The notes under the pieces: model-generated
The model's input: only the letters and a program-made list of their open reading frames with translations
What the model was told of the DNA's origin: nothing
Databases searched by the model: none
In this document: in pieces, positions 11,150-23,049 of the stretch
Numbering within the stretch: the first letter of the stretch is position 1
Layout: each line of letters starts with the position of its first letter
Origin: Kryptolebias marmoratus
Taxonomy: Eukaryota > Chordata > Actinopteri > Cyprinodontiformes > Rivulidae
DNA length: 64,000 bases
Assembly: GCF_001649575.2 (NCBI RefSeq)
Contig: NC_051449.1
Coordinates: forward strand, 14,120,901 to 14,184,900
Direction of reading: 5' to 3'
Made by a program: the position numbers and the translations under genes

Positions 11150-13574
11150 TTGATTATGGTTTTAGAGTTTATTTTAAATCAAATAACATAAGTACAACAC
11201 GGGCACATCATGCAAATGTGCCCGATTTAGCGACACGGGCAAATTTTCACCTGGCAGGCTGACGGTACAAAAGTAAAAGGATAAAAAGCAAACATAAACG
11301 ACTACATGATTACGCCATCCTGGGTAAAATGAATCGCATACAAAATAAACTGATACCATTCTAAGCACGGTGCATCTGTGCTGGTTTGACCTGTCAGGTG
11401 GAATATCGTCTTTTCCAGCAGCCTGATGAAGGTCAAAGGTCAAGTTCTCACTGTGCAACAAATCGCAGAAAGGCACGGACGGACACCAGGTCCACGGGAG
11501 CATTCAGGTAGATATGTTGAGGCTGAAAACTGCAGCTGTAACTAAGGTATTCTGATTATTACTGTGTCGCTGTGACCCAGAGATAACTTGACATTATGTG
11601 CACTGAAATCAATAGTCTTAGAGCAGATACACAATTGCTTATAATCGCAGGTACATAAGCATCAACATACATGTTTTGATCACAAAAACAAATTTTAAAA
11701 TCATGGGAATTGTTTGGCGACACTTTAAGAACAGTTCTGAGACAAATGTGCAAGTCTTCTTGGTTTTTAGGCAGCTTCAGTGAGTCCAGCTGAGCAGCCC
11801 GGCCTGACTTTAATGCACTTGTTAGGCGTGATCGCCCCCTGCTGGTTAGGTTTTGTCATTAACAAGCAAACGCTCACTGAGATCACAATTAACCTGAGCC
11901 TGTCACATTCATAGAATAAAACCTAGATTATGAGATACAAGATCAGTTCTTTTATGTTCTAGCTGAGTTTAGTTTCAGTTTGTTCTTTCAGTTTGTGCTC
12001 ATTCCTAAAAGTGACAGCCAAGGCTTCAGTAACCTTTCCTTGCTGAGCTCAGCCGTTTCACCGTCCAAGAAATAAATACTGTGTAGGAGAGTCTGCCTTC
12101 AGTTTTATTCTTCCACGTGAGGAGGTCTGCGATCACAACAGGATATGTTATTGTGATTAAGATGCCATCACAATCACATATGTGTTGTTGACCACATATG
12201 ACCTGGTTCAGACGCCCCCAAAAAACATCTTCCTGCTGAACTGTGAACCGTCCACCTAACGCAGGAGTTTAGTTTTCTTCTGTCAGAGAAGGTGTTTGTG
12301 TTTAATGCAGATGAAACGTGTCATTTGGCACAATTTTAATTGAGCAATGTACTGTGTTTTCAGATACAGGAAATGAGGTTTGGTCTTAAGTTGCTTTGGA
12401 TCTGCTCACTGCAGGTGGCTATGTTTCCTGGTACCTGGTGGGAAAAAATAAATAAAAAGGAGAAGCGGCATGAAAGGAGGAGAGTGAGAGTTAAACACAG
12501 CAACATGTACTAAAAACTAGAACATTTCTAAAGATATTTTTGAAGGCTGCCCATAATTCCAACACCAACCTTGTAATAATCTAAAAAAAAAATGCCTTCG
12601 TTTTGCTGTCTAAACTGAAATGTTAAAACTGTTGCCAGCGGCTTATTAGTGTCCTCATAGCAACCACAGACCTGTGTTTGTCACTGCCTGACAGCACTCT
12701 TAAGAGAGGCAGACAGAAACACAAAAGACTAAAAAGTAAGCCTCAAAGAAATATTTCATAAACTATAACTTGTATCTTAGAAATTCTTGAACCGTGAACG
12801 GTTCAAGCTGTTTTCTTTATGTTTCTACAGTGTTTTATGTATGAAACATGACAAGTTAAAGAGACTAGAAGTGTTGAAGAGAGAAAATATTTTGAGCGAA
12901 AACATAATTGAAGTCAATGAAAGCTTGGTAGTGAACCCTTCCCACTTTAATGAGGGAGAGAATTGTGAAAGCTGTGATTGCTTAAAAAGATAGGAGGCAT
13001 TAAAACATCAGTTCAGTCATGTAAAGTCCAACTCTCTGTGACCCATTTAAAAGGGTTTAGTTGAACAATGTTTCTAGTGTGAAGTAACCCTGAGCTGTAG
13101 AGCTTCAAAGAAATTTGTTTTTATCTTTTTCAAATTTCATCCACATCACACCAAAAGTCATAGCACACTATTTCCGATCGAGCTGTATGTGTTGATGTTA
13201 AGTTTTTTTTTTTGAAATTGTGAGCAGAATAGCAACTCAAGCGCTTCCGTGTTTTTGATGCAATGCATTGGAATCAGGGCAGGCTTATTTTGTCACTCGT
13301 CTCATTCTGGATGTTCACAGATTTGCGCAAACTACGTCGTTGCAGGCGTGACTGTCAGGAATGTGATCAATTTTCTCTTGACATCACTGCTGCGAACCAG
13401 CTGAACGACTCCGCTCGTACCTAATCTGATCGAGCAAAGTTCCTTAAACCAGTCTGAGTCGTCATCTCACTTTCTTCACCTCCTACACTTTTCCCAAGAA
13501 ACTTCTTTCTGTGTTTTCTCTTTGACAGCTTTCTCTCTCTTTTTATCCCCCTTTGTTTTTGTTTGTGTGGAGAC
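11150..13574 (-). other. Probable 3' UTR of the GRAMD2-like gene
   Basis: Downstream of the stop at 13575 no further coding exon is recognisable on this strand. Minus-strand AATAAA signals lie at 12104-12109 (1.5-kb UTR) and 11168-11173 (2.4-kb UTR). The latter would end within about 50 bp of the distal abhd17a signal on the other strand. The choice between signals is inference. Confidence 0.4.
11831..11845 (-). promoter_or_regulatory. CTCF-like motif between convergent genes
   Basis: The minus strand reads CCAGCAGGGGGCGAT. It agrees with the vertebrate CTCF core CCASYAGRKGGCRSY at 14 of 15 positions by my count. It lies in the probable 3' UTR of the GRAMD2-like gene. A single motif match does not show occupancy. 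Confidence 0.45.
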
Positions 13575-16500
13575 TCACTCTCTGGACAAATCAGCCAGGG
13601 ACCCCAAAGAGCTCAGCTGCTCCTCCAGAGCTGTGATCCTCAGCCCGATGTATCCGGACGCCAACAGCAGCAGCAACAATCTGCAAAAGTCCAAAACGTC
13701 TCTCATACTCAGCAGCTCCCCTCTAAAAAACAGCACCTTCAATCAGCACTTTTAGTCACAGTTGAAGTGTTAGATGTATCTCCAACCACAGCACTCTGAA
13801 TTAAACCCTGGACTGTTCTAACAATAGGATATCAGTAAATAATAATAGGGCAGGACATGAGTGAAAATCATGTGATAGCACATCCATTATCATGATCTGA
13901 AGATTTAGATCTTTTTCGTTACTTGACCGCTTTGAACCAGTACAAGTACCAGAAGTACTTGTACTGGTACTATTAGGTCTGTGATGTTAGGTAAAGTGCA
14001 AAAGTTACACAACAGTTTTATGCTTTTAGTTGAAAGCATGCTGTGCAGTGTGCAACAAATGAGGAGCTGTCAGACTTAAAACAATATGATGAACAGCATC
14101 TATTACTACTATTACTATAACGTCTGTTACATGAACATGTTACACATCTATTACTAAACCAGCCTCATATTATCTTAAAACATTGAAAAAATGAACGGAT
14201 TCCTTTTTAAACAGGACACAGAAAAACTGGATGCTTTTAATGTAAATAGGTTGGATTGCTGTGGTGGTGTTTTTACTTGTGCACATGTAAAATCAACCAG
14301 GAAGCTGCTGATTGCTCTTAGGCCTAAATACGTGTCAGAGTCTGAACCATCTGTAGTCCCCTCAGGTTATCAGGAACAAATGTACTCAGTGTTCCCAGGA
14401 CCAGAACTAAACATGTTTAGTTTCTGTGCTCCTAAACTCAGGAACCAACTGCCTGAAAAGCTGAGATGTGCAGAAAGTTTTTAAATCAGGACAGAAAACC
14501 TCCCAGTAATGAGCCAACATTTATTCATTAGTTGATCAGCTTATTTTATTACTTCTTTTCTTGTTTAAAACTCTTTTTTATTGTTTTTTATGTAATGCCT
14601 AACTCTTTATGTAGTTTTTTATTGTATATTTTTATGCGTTTCCCTCTCTGTAAAGCACTTCGAATTGCCCTGTGTGCAAAAGGTGACGTCCAACTAAACT
14701 TCTGTTACCATCTGAAAGTCATGCCTTTAAGCAACAGGATAAATAATTAGCAAATACCTAAAGCACGACCTGAGAGAGGATTATCTACCATATGACCAGT
14801 TTTCAACTAATGAGGAATCAATTTTGAGGAAAAAAAATGATGCCAGATTGACGTTACACTGGGCATTATCTGCAGATTCAGCTGAAGAAATGGGAACAAA
14901 TTTGTCTGTTAGTGTCAAGGGATCTAAGATATAGGTAATATTTGGTTTATTCCCTTGACTGAAGAGTTGTTACTTCTGTGACTCAAGTATCACAACAAGG
15001 ACATCAAATAGGTGAAGGAGCAGACAAATTAAAAAAAAAAAAGAAGGGTGAAAAAATGCAAGTGTTTTAGAAAGCCTGAAGAAATATGGATGAATACTGC
15101 GTTAAAAGAGTCACTGGAATCCAAATGACTTTTGCACAGTGTTGTAATGATACTCACAGCAGTATGTAGACGTAGAAGAGCACGCTGAAATTCTTAACAT
15201 CTCTGAAGAAAAATGGCGCCACTTTTTCTGTGAACCTCCAAGCCAACGACACGGCTGGAGAAAAACAACAAAAAACACCCATTATTCCAGGTTATCGCTT
15301 CACTGTGGCTCATAGTTACCTCATGTACCTCACACACCTCTGCGGTCTTCATTTGGTGAGCTGTTTTCACGAGCAGAACTGCAGTTACTGGGAGCTGGAA
15401 GAGCAGAAATGAGTTGTTGTTATATGTTGTGCTATTTATGAGGTACTTCAGTCCAGTAATACATTCTCAGCGGGGCTTTTCTACCTTCACCGATCATCGG
15501 GAGAAAGCTGCTGTCAAGCTCCATGCTGCTGAAGTCCTTCTCTGTGCTGTCCTCTGAGCTGTAAGAAATTGACATCTGCAAAAGACATAAGCAGATGCAG
15601 AACAAAATCCCTCCTTGTGTGCGTTTTTGTCCTTCGTATTTCCTGAAGAGCCGCAAGCTCACCGTGTCAGGCGCAGCATCAACCTCTGCAGAGGAGAGCT
15701 GAGGGCTGCTGTTTCCACTTTCCTCCTGTTTCGAACACACACACAGAAACATTCGGTCTCTGTTCAGTAGCTGCTGCATGCGTGTGCGTTGCAGTAAAAA
15801 AACAAAAAAAAAAGCAAAACTTACAGTACCTGAAACTGTCGACAAATATTTTGCAGGAGTTTGTAACGAAACTTTAGGTTCCTCAAAGAGACAAATATGT
15901 ACTGAAAACGACAGAAAAAAGGAGGTTAAATTTCCACACAAACCCCAAGTTTGCTCTGCAGCATGAAAATTCATTTTACAGTCAGGCATTACAATCATAG
16001 CGCCCATAGTCTACATCCAGTTCTGTGTTTACTTTGTATTGATTGGTAGTTAATACTTAAACAGATGGAGGCATTCATTTTCTACCTGATGTCAGAAATT
16101 AATTTATAACCTTGATCAATGGAAGAGGGGTAGAAATTAGTAAATTATTGTTAAACTAGACAAAATACAAAATGACGTTATGCAAGATGAACATCGTACG
16201 CACAGCAGCAGAGAGGATCATCTGTGTGAGGGATTTCACAGCTGCAGCCTGATTTAGCTGCTAAATTATCCTTAGTTTCAAAATGGGCCTGGTGTTTGTA
16301 TTATACTGCATTTCTCAGTTTTAGCAGATGACTACGCCCTTTATTTTGTACAACAGGCTGCAGGGCCCAACGTGTGCTCTGCATGAAGTAAAAAGCGCGT
16401 CTGACCTTCTCTCCACCGGAGGTTTGAACAGACAGCATAGACAGAGCCGAGTTATGTTTCTTGATCTCCCTCACGCTGGAAACAGGAATCACCACCTGCG

Positions 16501-19500
16501 AAGGGGGTTCGGGGATTTAATCTGGTTATTTTGTTTTTCTCCTCAGACAGAGTAGGATTCACCGTCGTGCCTCTTAACGAGCCATGTTACCTTGGTCTCT
16601 TTGAGCAGAACGGAGGAGTAGAAGCATATGTGGTAGTCAGACACGAAGAGTTTTCCGTGATAGAGCACTTCTCTCTGCAAGGAGCAAGTGAATACTGCAA
16701 CACACATACAGAGGCAGGTCAGAGACCATCCAGTGGCCCGCAGAAGCACTTCTGTCAGCTCATTCGCTGACAGGAAGTGTTTGAGCTCAACTTTTATTGC
16801 AGACCACTTAGCAAATAAAGGTATTACGCAGGAAATAATTGGACAAACAGATGACATCAAAAGCAGGGTGTGAAACCTTTTTTCTTGAATCAATATCAAC
16901 AAATGACTAACAGAAGTCAGCTCACCGTGTGTCAGACTCTCCCCCTCTGGAATATCAGGAAACAGTTTGTGGAAGGTTTTATTATATTTCAGGTAGGCCT
17001 GCAGGGAAAACCAGTCCAGTGTTAATGACGTGCATTTTCAGCAGTTTATCTAAGAGTGTGTTTTGAATAGACAAAACTAAGTCTGATATTTGACTTGAAC
17101 CTACAGAAATAATAAATGTATCACTTAGGAGCAGCAGGAAACAGATCCTGAGCACAGTGTTGCTGATTTGTCATCTTTCGCATGTAGTTACATGTCTGTG
17201 CATTGAGCAATAAGTCCTCGGTGTAGACTCTCAGTCATCCAGGACATGATAATCCTACAGTAAAGGGTTAAATAGAAGGAAACTGGACTTCTCCAAGCAA
17301 TATTTGGTTTATGATCGACTCAATGACCTCAGAGAGTCCAGGTCCTGCTGCTGGTTTCCTGTTTTGTGACCAGGCTTAAAAGTTTGCTCTGTCTCTTTTA
17401 GGGTTTGAAGCTGTGTGTTATGACCAAACATTTGGTCTCAGGTGTTCAAGGCGCGGTCAAGACACCCTGTGTTCTTTTCAGACGCAACTTTGCGAACATT
17501 TTATATGTGCTGCCAATAAATTTAAAGGATGAGAAGGTCCTGACAATTGCTCCAAACGGGTCACAATTAATCAGTCTTTTTCTAATTGTACTGTTGTGAA
17601 CTTTACCATTTAATCCGCTAACTGAGGCCTGTAGAGTCCGAGATGACCTTTTGCAGCCTCTATGAGCACTGCATTGTCTGACCTCTGGATAAACTGTCTA
17701 CGATGTCCAGAGTCTGGGAAGACTGCCATCTGTCTCGCATGTTTTCCACTTGTGAATAATCTTCCTCGCTGTAGAAGGATGGACTCCGAGCTGTTTGCAA
17801 ATAACCTTAGAACTCTCACTGCATCGGCATTCAGGCTGTGACGAACAGATAATGTCCCAGTAATATGTTGTTGCTTCTGTCGCTTTGTATTTGCCTAATT
17901 GTACTTTTTTGTTCTGGTTCATAGAACCCTAATTAATTCACTTTCCACCAAAGACAATTTTGAAGCAATTCAAAAACTTGGAGTTTCTTCTTGAAATGAC
18001 CTAACAACCATGTGTGTCCAAAAGAAAAGCTAAAACGAAATTTGTTTTAAATCACTGTCAGGATCACATATATATATATAAAAAACAACCAAAAAAACAT
18101 TTTGGCTTTCTAACAAGGATATTTATACGATTTGTTCAACAGCAATATTTGATATATTGCAATTAAAAATAACTACAGTGTAATGAAAACGTTTTCTCCT
18201 GGTTTCTAATGCAGGGGAACCAACTTACGTAGCTGTTGATGAACCCATCGGACCTCCCCAGAAACTCTTCTGTGATGTTCTGCTCCCTGCAGACACAAGA
18301 AGGTCAACTCACACACTGTTAACACTGAGATGAAGGCCATTTAACGGTGCTGCCTTGGTGCAAATTGAACATTTGTGTTCAATAATTTCCTCAGTTTTTG
18401 TATTTTCCTCAGTTGTGCTTCATGTTAAAGGCAAAGTACCTCAGGACCACTTTAGAGCTGAGGTTGTAGTTCAGCTGCGAGGCCTCCAGCTCTGCAGTTT
18501 CCAGACTCTGGCTCCGATCCGTCGGTTTCTTACTGCTGAGTATGACATTAAGCTCATTTAATGGTGTCATCTTAGTGCAAATTAAACATTTGTATTTCAT
18601 CATTTCCTCAGTTTTAGTATTCTCCTCAGCTATGCTTGATGCTAAAGGCAAACTCTGACGTACCTGGGGATAATTTTGGCGTCCAGGTTGTAATTCAGCT
18701 GCACGGCCTCCAGTTCGGAAGTTTCTGGACGGTGGCTCTGATCCGATGGTTTCCGGATGCTCATTACGCTGTTGCTCCTCCTCACGCCAACAGGTCGAGG
18801 TACATCCAGAGAGCTAATCCAAGAGACCCGAAGAGAACGGTCAAACTCACGATCCAGCTTTTTTTTTATGTGTGAGAGACTCACAGAGCTGAGATTGATA
18901 CGAAACAAGATAAAATCCTACACAGGCCAGATTAATAAACACACACATTTATCTCCCCCTGATGGGAGCTTGAGTAAATTTACTGGTGTTCAAGTGAAAG
19001 CGACTCCTGCATGCTGATAGTAAACAACATTTCATTACTTCGCTTTCATTGTTGTCTCGGGCGAACGATTTTCCACAGGGAAGGTGGATGTAGCTCATTC
19101 ACGTGATCTGTCGTCAGCAGAAAATGTGTTCAGCACAGCAGGAGGGATGAGTTGGCAGTGTTTGATAATCTAGTCTAATTCATAGTTGTACATGAAACAA
19201 ATGTTTCATTGCATTTAAAACCCTTGAAAACACCCCTTTTTTTCTTAAGGCAAGTGATTAAGTTACTGTGAAGCTGTCTTTGGGCAACAACAACACAGAT
19301 CTATGGAGGATGGTTTCACTTTTGTGAACCAATCACCACAGAGCCTGGCCACACATTAAATATGTCATCATTAATGTGTTTATCATCATGACAGGGAGAC
19401 TTTATAAAGAGACTACATCCGTATGGAAAACAGAATAAAGCTAACCAAATAAAACAGGTTAAAAATATATATATAAAGGATTGACACTTACAAGTTGTCC

Positions 19501-19529
19501 TGTGTGGATTTCCTGTTTTTCAGGCTCAT
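13575..19529 (-). CDS. GRAMD2-like GRAM-domain membrane protein (11 core coding exons)
   Basis: Exons in transcript order: 19492-19529, 18664-18813, 18229-18286, 16926-16998, 16591-16694, 16406-16495, 15830-15901, 15663-15725, 15485-15575, 15158-15254, 13575-13680. They total 942 nt in one frame, or 313 aa. Residues about 88-195 form a GRAM domain (TFHKLFPDIPEGE, YHGKLFVSDYHICFYS, VVIPVSSVREIKKH, YIFVSLRN). Residues about 268-291 are a leucine-rich transmembrane helix, followed by a short tail (ITALEEQLSSL) like that of GRAMD2B. The linker (residues 196-247) is Ser/Glu-rich. GRAMD2 proteins are ER anchored and their GRAM domain binds plasma-membrane phosphoinositides at ER-plasma membrane contacts. 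The start ATG at 19529 is inferred because its 38-nt exon ends in GTAAGT and has the phase exon 2 needs. GRAMD2A and GRAMD2B cannot be separated confidently, so no symbol is given. Confidence 0.85.
13936..13968. repeat. Perfect 14-bp inverted repeat
   Basis: ACCAGTACAAGTAC (13936-13949) is followed after five bases by its exact reverse complement (13955-13968). It lies in an intron of the GRAMD2-like gene. No function is known to me. Confidence 0.7.
14190..14700 (+). mobile_element. Degenerate 3' end of a non-LTR retrotransposon (L2/Rex-like)
   Basis: A 97-codon open stretch (14191-14481) ends in FSFCAPKLRNQLPEKLRCAE, which matches the pattern at the C-terminus of many fish LINE reverse transcriptases (FSVxAPKLWNxLP). 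It is followed by the T-rich tail and GTAAAGCACTTCGAATTGCC typical of such 3' ends. It lies antisense in the last intron of the GRAMD2-like gene. The 5' part is missing, so it is a dead copy. Confidence 0.6.
17221..17300 (+). repeat. Partial copy of the foldback-element family
   Basis: The stretch holds GACTCTCAGTCATCCAGGAC and, further on, AACTGGACTTCT. Both also occur at or beside the left end of the foldback element near 21.8 kb. Confidence 0.5.
17560..17922 (-). pseudogene. Tc1/mariner transposase fragment
   Basis: In one frame (17922-17698) KQLGVHPSTARKIIHKWK followed by LPR is the helix-turn-helix region of Tc1-like transposases. After a frameshift, RSDNAVLIEAAKGHLGLYRP continues the family pattern, and a third frame reads VHNSTIRKRL. 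The catalytic DDE part is not visible, so this is a broken relic. It lies in an intron of the GRAMD2-like gene in the same orientation. Confidence 0.75.
18338..18771 (-). repeat. Tandem duplication of about 217 bp covering an exon and flanking intron
   Basis: Unit 1 (about 18338-18554) and unit 2 (about 18555-18771) align end to end. Both start with CATTTAAYGGTG, share the intron text CATTTCCTCAG or AATTTCCTCAG, and contain the homologous coding segments. The period of about 217 bp comes from matching landmarks (18338 and 18555). Confidence 0.85.
18440..18535 (-). CDS. Duplicated, possibly alternative exon of the GRAMD2-like gene
   Basis: This 96-nt segment is a diverged copy of the 3' part of exon 18664-18813. 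It encodes SKKPTDRSQSLETAELEAS and onward, against IRKPSDQSHRPETSELEAV in the other copy. Its phase (1 nt + 31 codons + 2 nt) allows in-frame inclusion between exons 2 and 3, adding 32 residues (345 aa in total). It starts after CTCAG and ends at a GTACTT donor, weaker than the GTACGT of its partner. The acceptor lacks a strong pyrimidine tract, so it may be rarely used, alternative or decaying. Confidence 0.55.
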
Positions 19530-19758
19530 TATGGGAAACAAACTCAACAAACTTCAACACAAAGCGATCGGTCCCAATTCTACGTCCACAGGTTAATGTC
19601 TTAATCTCTTTAGCCTCATGGAGTCGTTTCGTATGATCCGTCTGTCTGCTTTGCTTCTGGTTGCTTACTTTGTACAAAAGCAGGTGGGAAAAAAAAAAAT
19701 ATATATATATGGCTAGACAGCCCTAATGAAAAGGAGCTATGTGTCGTCAGCCAGTCAC

Positions 19759-19941
19759 CTGGAGAAGCAGGGCGTGTTCACTTTGAATGAGCCAATCGGT
19801 GAAGAAAGCAGTTCTTCTGTTTCTTGGAACTCCTGCAGCTGTAGGCAGTGCTGCCTGCTCCCTGGTCGCCTGAGATTAAAACACCTGAAGCCTCGCAGGT
19901 ATGCAGGGAGAGTCGAGCTGTCATGCAACCTGTTCGGCCTG
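19759..19941 (-). other. Open 183-nt segment with splice sites, status unknown
   Basis: The segment starts after a pyrimidine-rich acceptor ending in TGTGCAG, ends at CCAG|GTGACT and is open for 60 codons in phase (1 nt + 60 codons + 2 nt). That phase would also fit onto exon 18664-18813 of the GRAMD2-like gene. It contains no ATG in this frame and I recognise no family. It could be an alternative 5' exon or chance. Confidence 0.25.
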
Positions 19942-21639
19942 CTGCACAGATAGACATCAAACAGACAGAACGATGGAGAGCACGAAGACAATAAGATGAC
20001 TCAGAGTTTTTTACCTTCAAACTGTTTACACTAACGTTTGATCTCTATAACTGTCATGTAATTGCGTCCTATTTACACAACTCGGAGCTTTAAGTCTTTC
20101 CATTGCATCTTTTGTTTCCCTCCCTTTTTTGTGTTTCAGTTCCTTCAATTAACCCCACCTACTGTGCAATAACCCTTCTAGGGTACGCCACAGCTGATGT
20201 CTCTGCACATATTTGTCGAGGATTTGACAAATAAAGAGTGTAAATTCTTGGCAAACCAGAAGCAGCTCGTACAAATACAGTCTGGTTTGGTTGTTGAACC
20301 AACAGCTTACACACAGCGAGAAATTTTCGATTTCATTCCGTGTGAAACCCCAACTTTCAGGGAACATCCAGTTGTAAATCTGCCTCTTGAGTTGACAGAA
20401 AACTGAGGAGAAGTGAACCAAGTTCGGAAGTAAAATCACTGAAGGTTCGCCTGGGTTTTTCTTTCTGTTTACAGTCTGTGTTCGTGTCAGTCATCAGCAC
20501 GCAGAGGAGAATCAGGTCAGAGGGTTTTTCAGGTGGAGGAGGGTTTTAGTTTCAGTGTTTGAGCAGGTTTAACCGTCATCCATGAATTCAGGCAGTGAAT
20601 AGGCCAATGTCAGACCTCTTACTTCTAACCAGGAAGTTAACCATTTTTTCCTCAACTGTAAATATTCTAGTTGTAACATAATGAGACATAATTATAGTTC
20701 TTCATGCTTTGTATCATAGAGGGGAATATTTACATAGGTTTTTTTCCTGTCTGAATCATTCAATCAGTACCCCTTTGCTATAGGGGCACTTTAATGAAGT
20801 GTTTCTCAATGCTTTATAAATAGGTTTGTAAGCACTTAATGAAGCATAAATAAAACTGTTCATACATTAAAGCAGACTCACTATTAGTAATATCAACTGC
20901 TGTACTTTTTTATTCATTCAGGGATTTTCTTTGAACTAATCAATGTTTGAACTTACAGGAAATCATTCGATATTTAAACTTTACATTTTGAAGAATACAG
21001 GCAAACAGTGAGAATAAAGAGAACAGATAAATGGCTCACTATTTGGCAAAAAAGAAGTCAGTATCATTATTTTTTTTACCTAATACACTGTATCTGCTTA
21101 ATAAGGGTTTATAGGTGTTTACAAGTTATTAAATAACTGCATTAATAATTATTTATTTGACATTTTTACAGTACTATCATTGCAAGGCGGTACCTTTGGT
21201 GTCTATATGATGCAGATGATTTAAATCTTTAGGCTGAAATAAATTCAAGGCTATGAATTGTTTGCTTTTTAGATAACTCGTATATTCTGCAGTCCAGATC
21301 AATACCAGCATTGTCAAATGTGAATACAAATGTTGTGACTTATACCTCAGAATATGTTTCACCTTCATAAAATCGTTATTGGAGGTGTAAAGTTACTGAA
21401 TGTGTCTTAGCACTTCATCGGGCTGCATTTTTAAAAATCTTTAAATAAGTTTCTGTCCTTTAGTGACCAGGAGTGTTTGTGCCTCACATCTGTTTTTTAA
21501 TGTCTTCGGTGTTGAGAGGCACAGAAAGAGCTGTTGTTTTTTAGGGTTTTTTAGGGTACTATTAGCTTGCCTGACAATTTGTCTTGTTTTTATTAATGAG
21601 ATGCAGAAGCTATTTCTTTAATCATCCAATATAACCAGA

Positions 21640-22290
21640 TGTCACACTCAAGATATGTGTTGGGAAAGACTGTCAGCTACTACCACATCAACTTTTACTG
21701 TAGCTCAATATTTGTCAAATCGACAGAGTTATATTCCATTTTCATTTTGGCTAATGTTGATTAGTTGTAGCTGAGATCTTGAAGTTAATTAACATCAAAG
21801 GTAATATGCTGTGTAGAGTCTCAGTCATCCAGGCCATTGTAAAAATTCAAAAAAGGTTAAAAAACAAAAACAACTGGACTTCTATTCTGTAGTTGAAGAC
21901 GTTTCGCTTCTCATCCAAGGAGCTTTTTCAATTCAGAAATAGAGAGTGTGGAGTTGAGCTTTTAAAGCTGAGATGTGATATAAGCTGAACAGCTTGCAAA
22001 TTGTTCTCGCTCTCCTAACAATAGAGGCTCATTAGGGTCCTTACATCATATCTCAGCTTTAAAAGCTCAACTCCACGCTCTCTATTTCTTTATTGCGAAA
22101 GCTCCTCGGATGAGAAGCATAACGCCTTCAACTACAGAATAGAAGTCCAGTTGTTTTTGTTTTTTAACCTTTTTTGAATTTAACATCAAAAGTTAATCAC
22201 TTGTAGTTGTTTACCTAATGATTATTCCCTGAAACTTTCACTAAAATCCATCCAGTGGTTCATGAGTTAAGTTAAAAGACAGACAGAGTT
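21640..22290 (+). repeat. Dispersed repeat family, copy 1 (split by the foldback element)
   Basis: It shares AGCTACTACCACATC, TCAATATTTGTCAAAT and, beyond the insertion, AAAGTTAATCACTTGTAGTT and AAAATCCATCCAGTGGTTCA with the copies near 23.7 kb and 58.8 kb. Confidence 0.65.
21843..22181. mobile_element. 339-bp foldback (long inverted repeat) element
   Basis: The arms 21843-21984 and 22040-22181 are each 142 bp, imperfect reverse complements, with a 55-bp loop. Landmarks are CAACTGGACTTCTATTCTGT on the left with its complement on the right, and TTTAAAGCTGAGAT against ATATCTCAGCTTTAAA near the loop. The flanks repeat TTAACATCAAA on both sides (near 21790 and at 22180), resembling a target-site duplication. 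It interrupts an older dispersed repeat. Confidence 0.85.
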
Positions 22291-23049
22291 GACTATGATA
22301 GTTATTAACAATTTTAAATATTAATTAAACATTAGTAATAAGAAAGAATTTGTCATCTTATTAAGAGTAGAGGCTGCTCTTAGGAGACAGGGTGGACTAC
22401 AAACACGTCTGTAAGCTGTGTGTTCAAAGTGAAACAGGACAGGAGTTGAGTTCATTAGAGCTGCTGTCTTCTTACACATAGGCGTGTTCATGGCAGGTCT
22501 GTGAAACACATACTGTGACTGGAGCAGGAGGCAGCATTCCTGGTGTCGCCGTCTGCTTTGAAAGCAAAGACAGGAATTTTCTAAAGAAAGTAGCATGGGC
22601 GAACAAGACGGCATATTTCCTTCAGTCACTGCCAAGAAAAACGAAACATGTTACTGTGACCCAAATGGTTCAGTACTGTGCAAAACTTTTAAACAGCCTT
22701 GAATTTCTTCAGTCTTTGCTTCCAAGAGGCCGGTCTTTCTTGTGACGTTGTTCAGTAGTTCTGCAACTTTTTAGGGAATTTGACTGCTTTTTTTTCACCT
22801 CTGCTTTTTCTGCCCAGTCCTTGTACCTGAACGTGACAGCAGATAGTGCAGTCTAAAAAGAAGAAACTGGATAAGTGGAGGACAAAAGAAGAAATGTGAA
22901 GAACTATCTACATCAGATTAACAGTATCTGAAAGTCAGGTCTTTAAGAAAGGAAAAACTAGAGACGCGTCATTCTCCAGCCGATCATCAACTGCATGACA
23001 TGTTTTCACCTAATAGCTTTTTAGGAATCATCTTGTTGATCCTAAAGTG

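Noticed and set aside
15432..16007. A 191-codon minus-strand frame
   Set aside because: It runs through two true GRAMD2-like exons and the introns between them; clear splice sites and domain continuity support the spliced reading.
16591..16674. Shorter version of a GRAM-domain exon starting at the inner CAG (16674)
   Set aside because: The previous exon ends with 1 nt of a codon. Only the acceptor giving start 16694 restores the frame and the family motif FTCSLQREVLYHGKLF.
20149..20439. A 96-codon minus-strand frame upstream of the GRAMD2-like gene
   Set aside because: No recognisable domain and no splice phase argument linking it to the gene.
21539..21562. TTTTTTAGGG repeated twice, resembling telomere repeats
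   Set aside because: Only two units, not the exact TTAGGG period, and no extended array.
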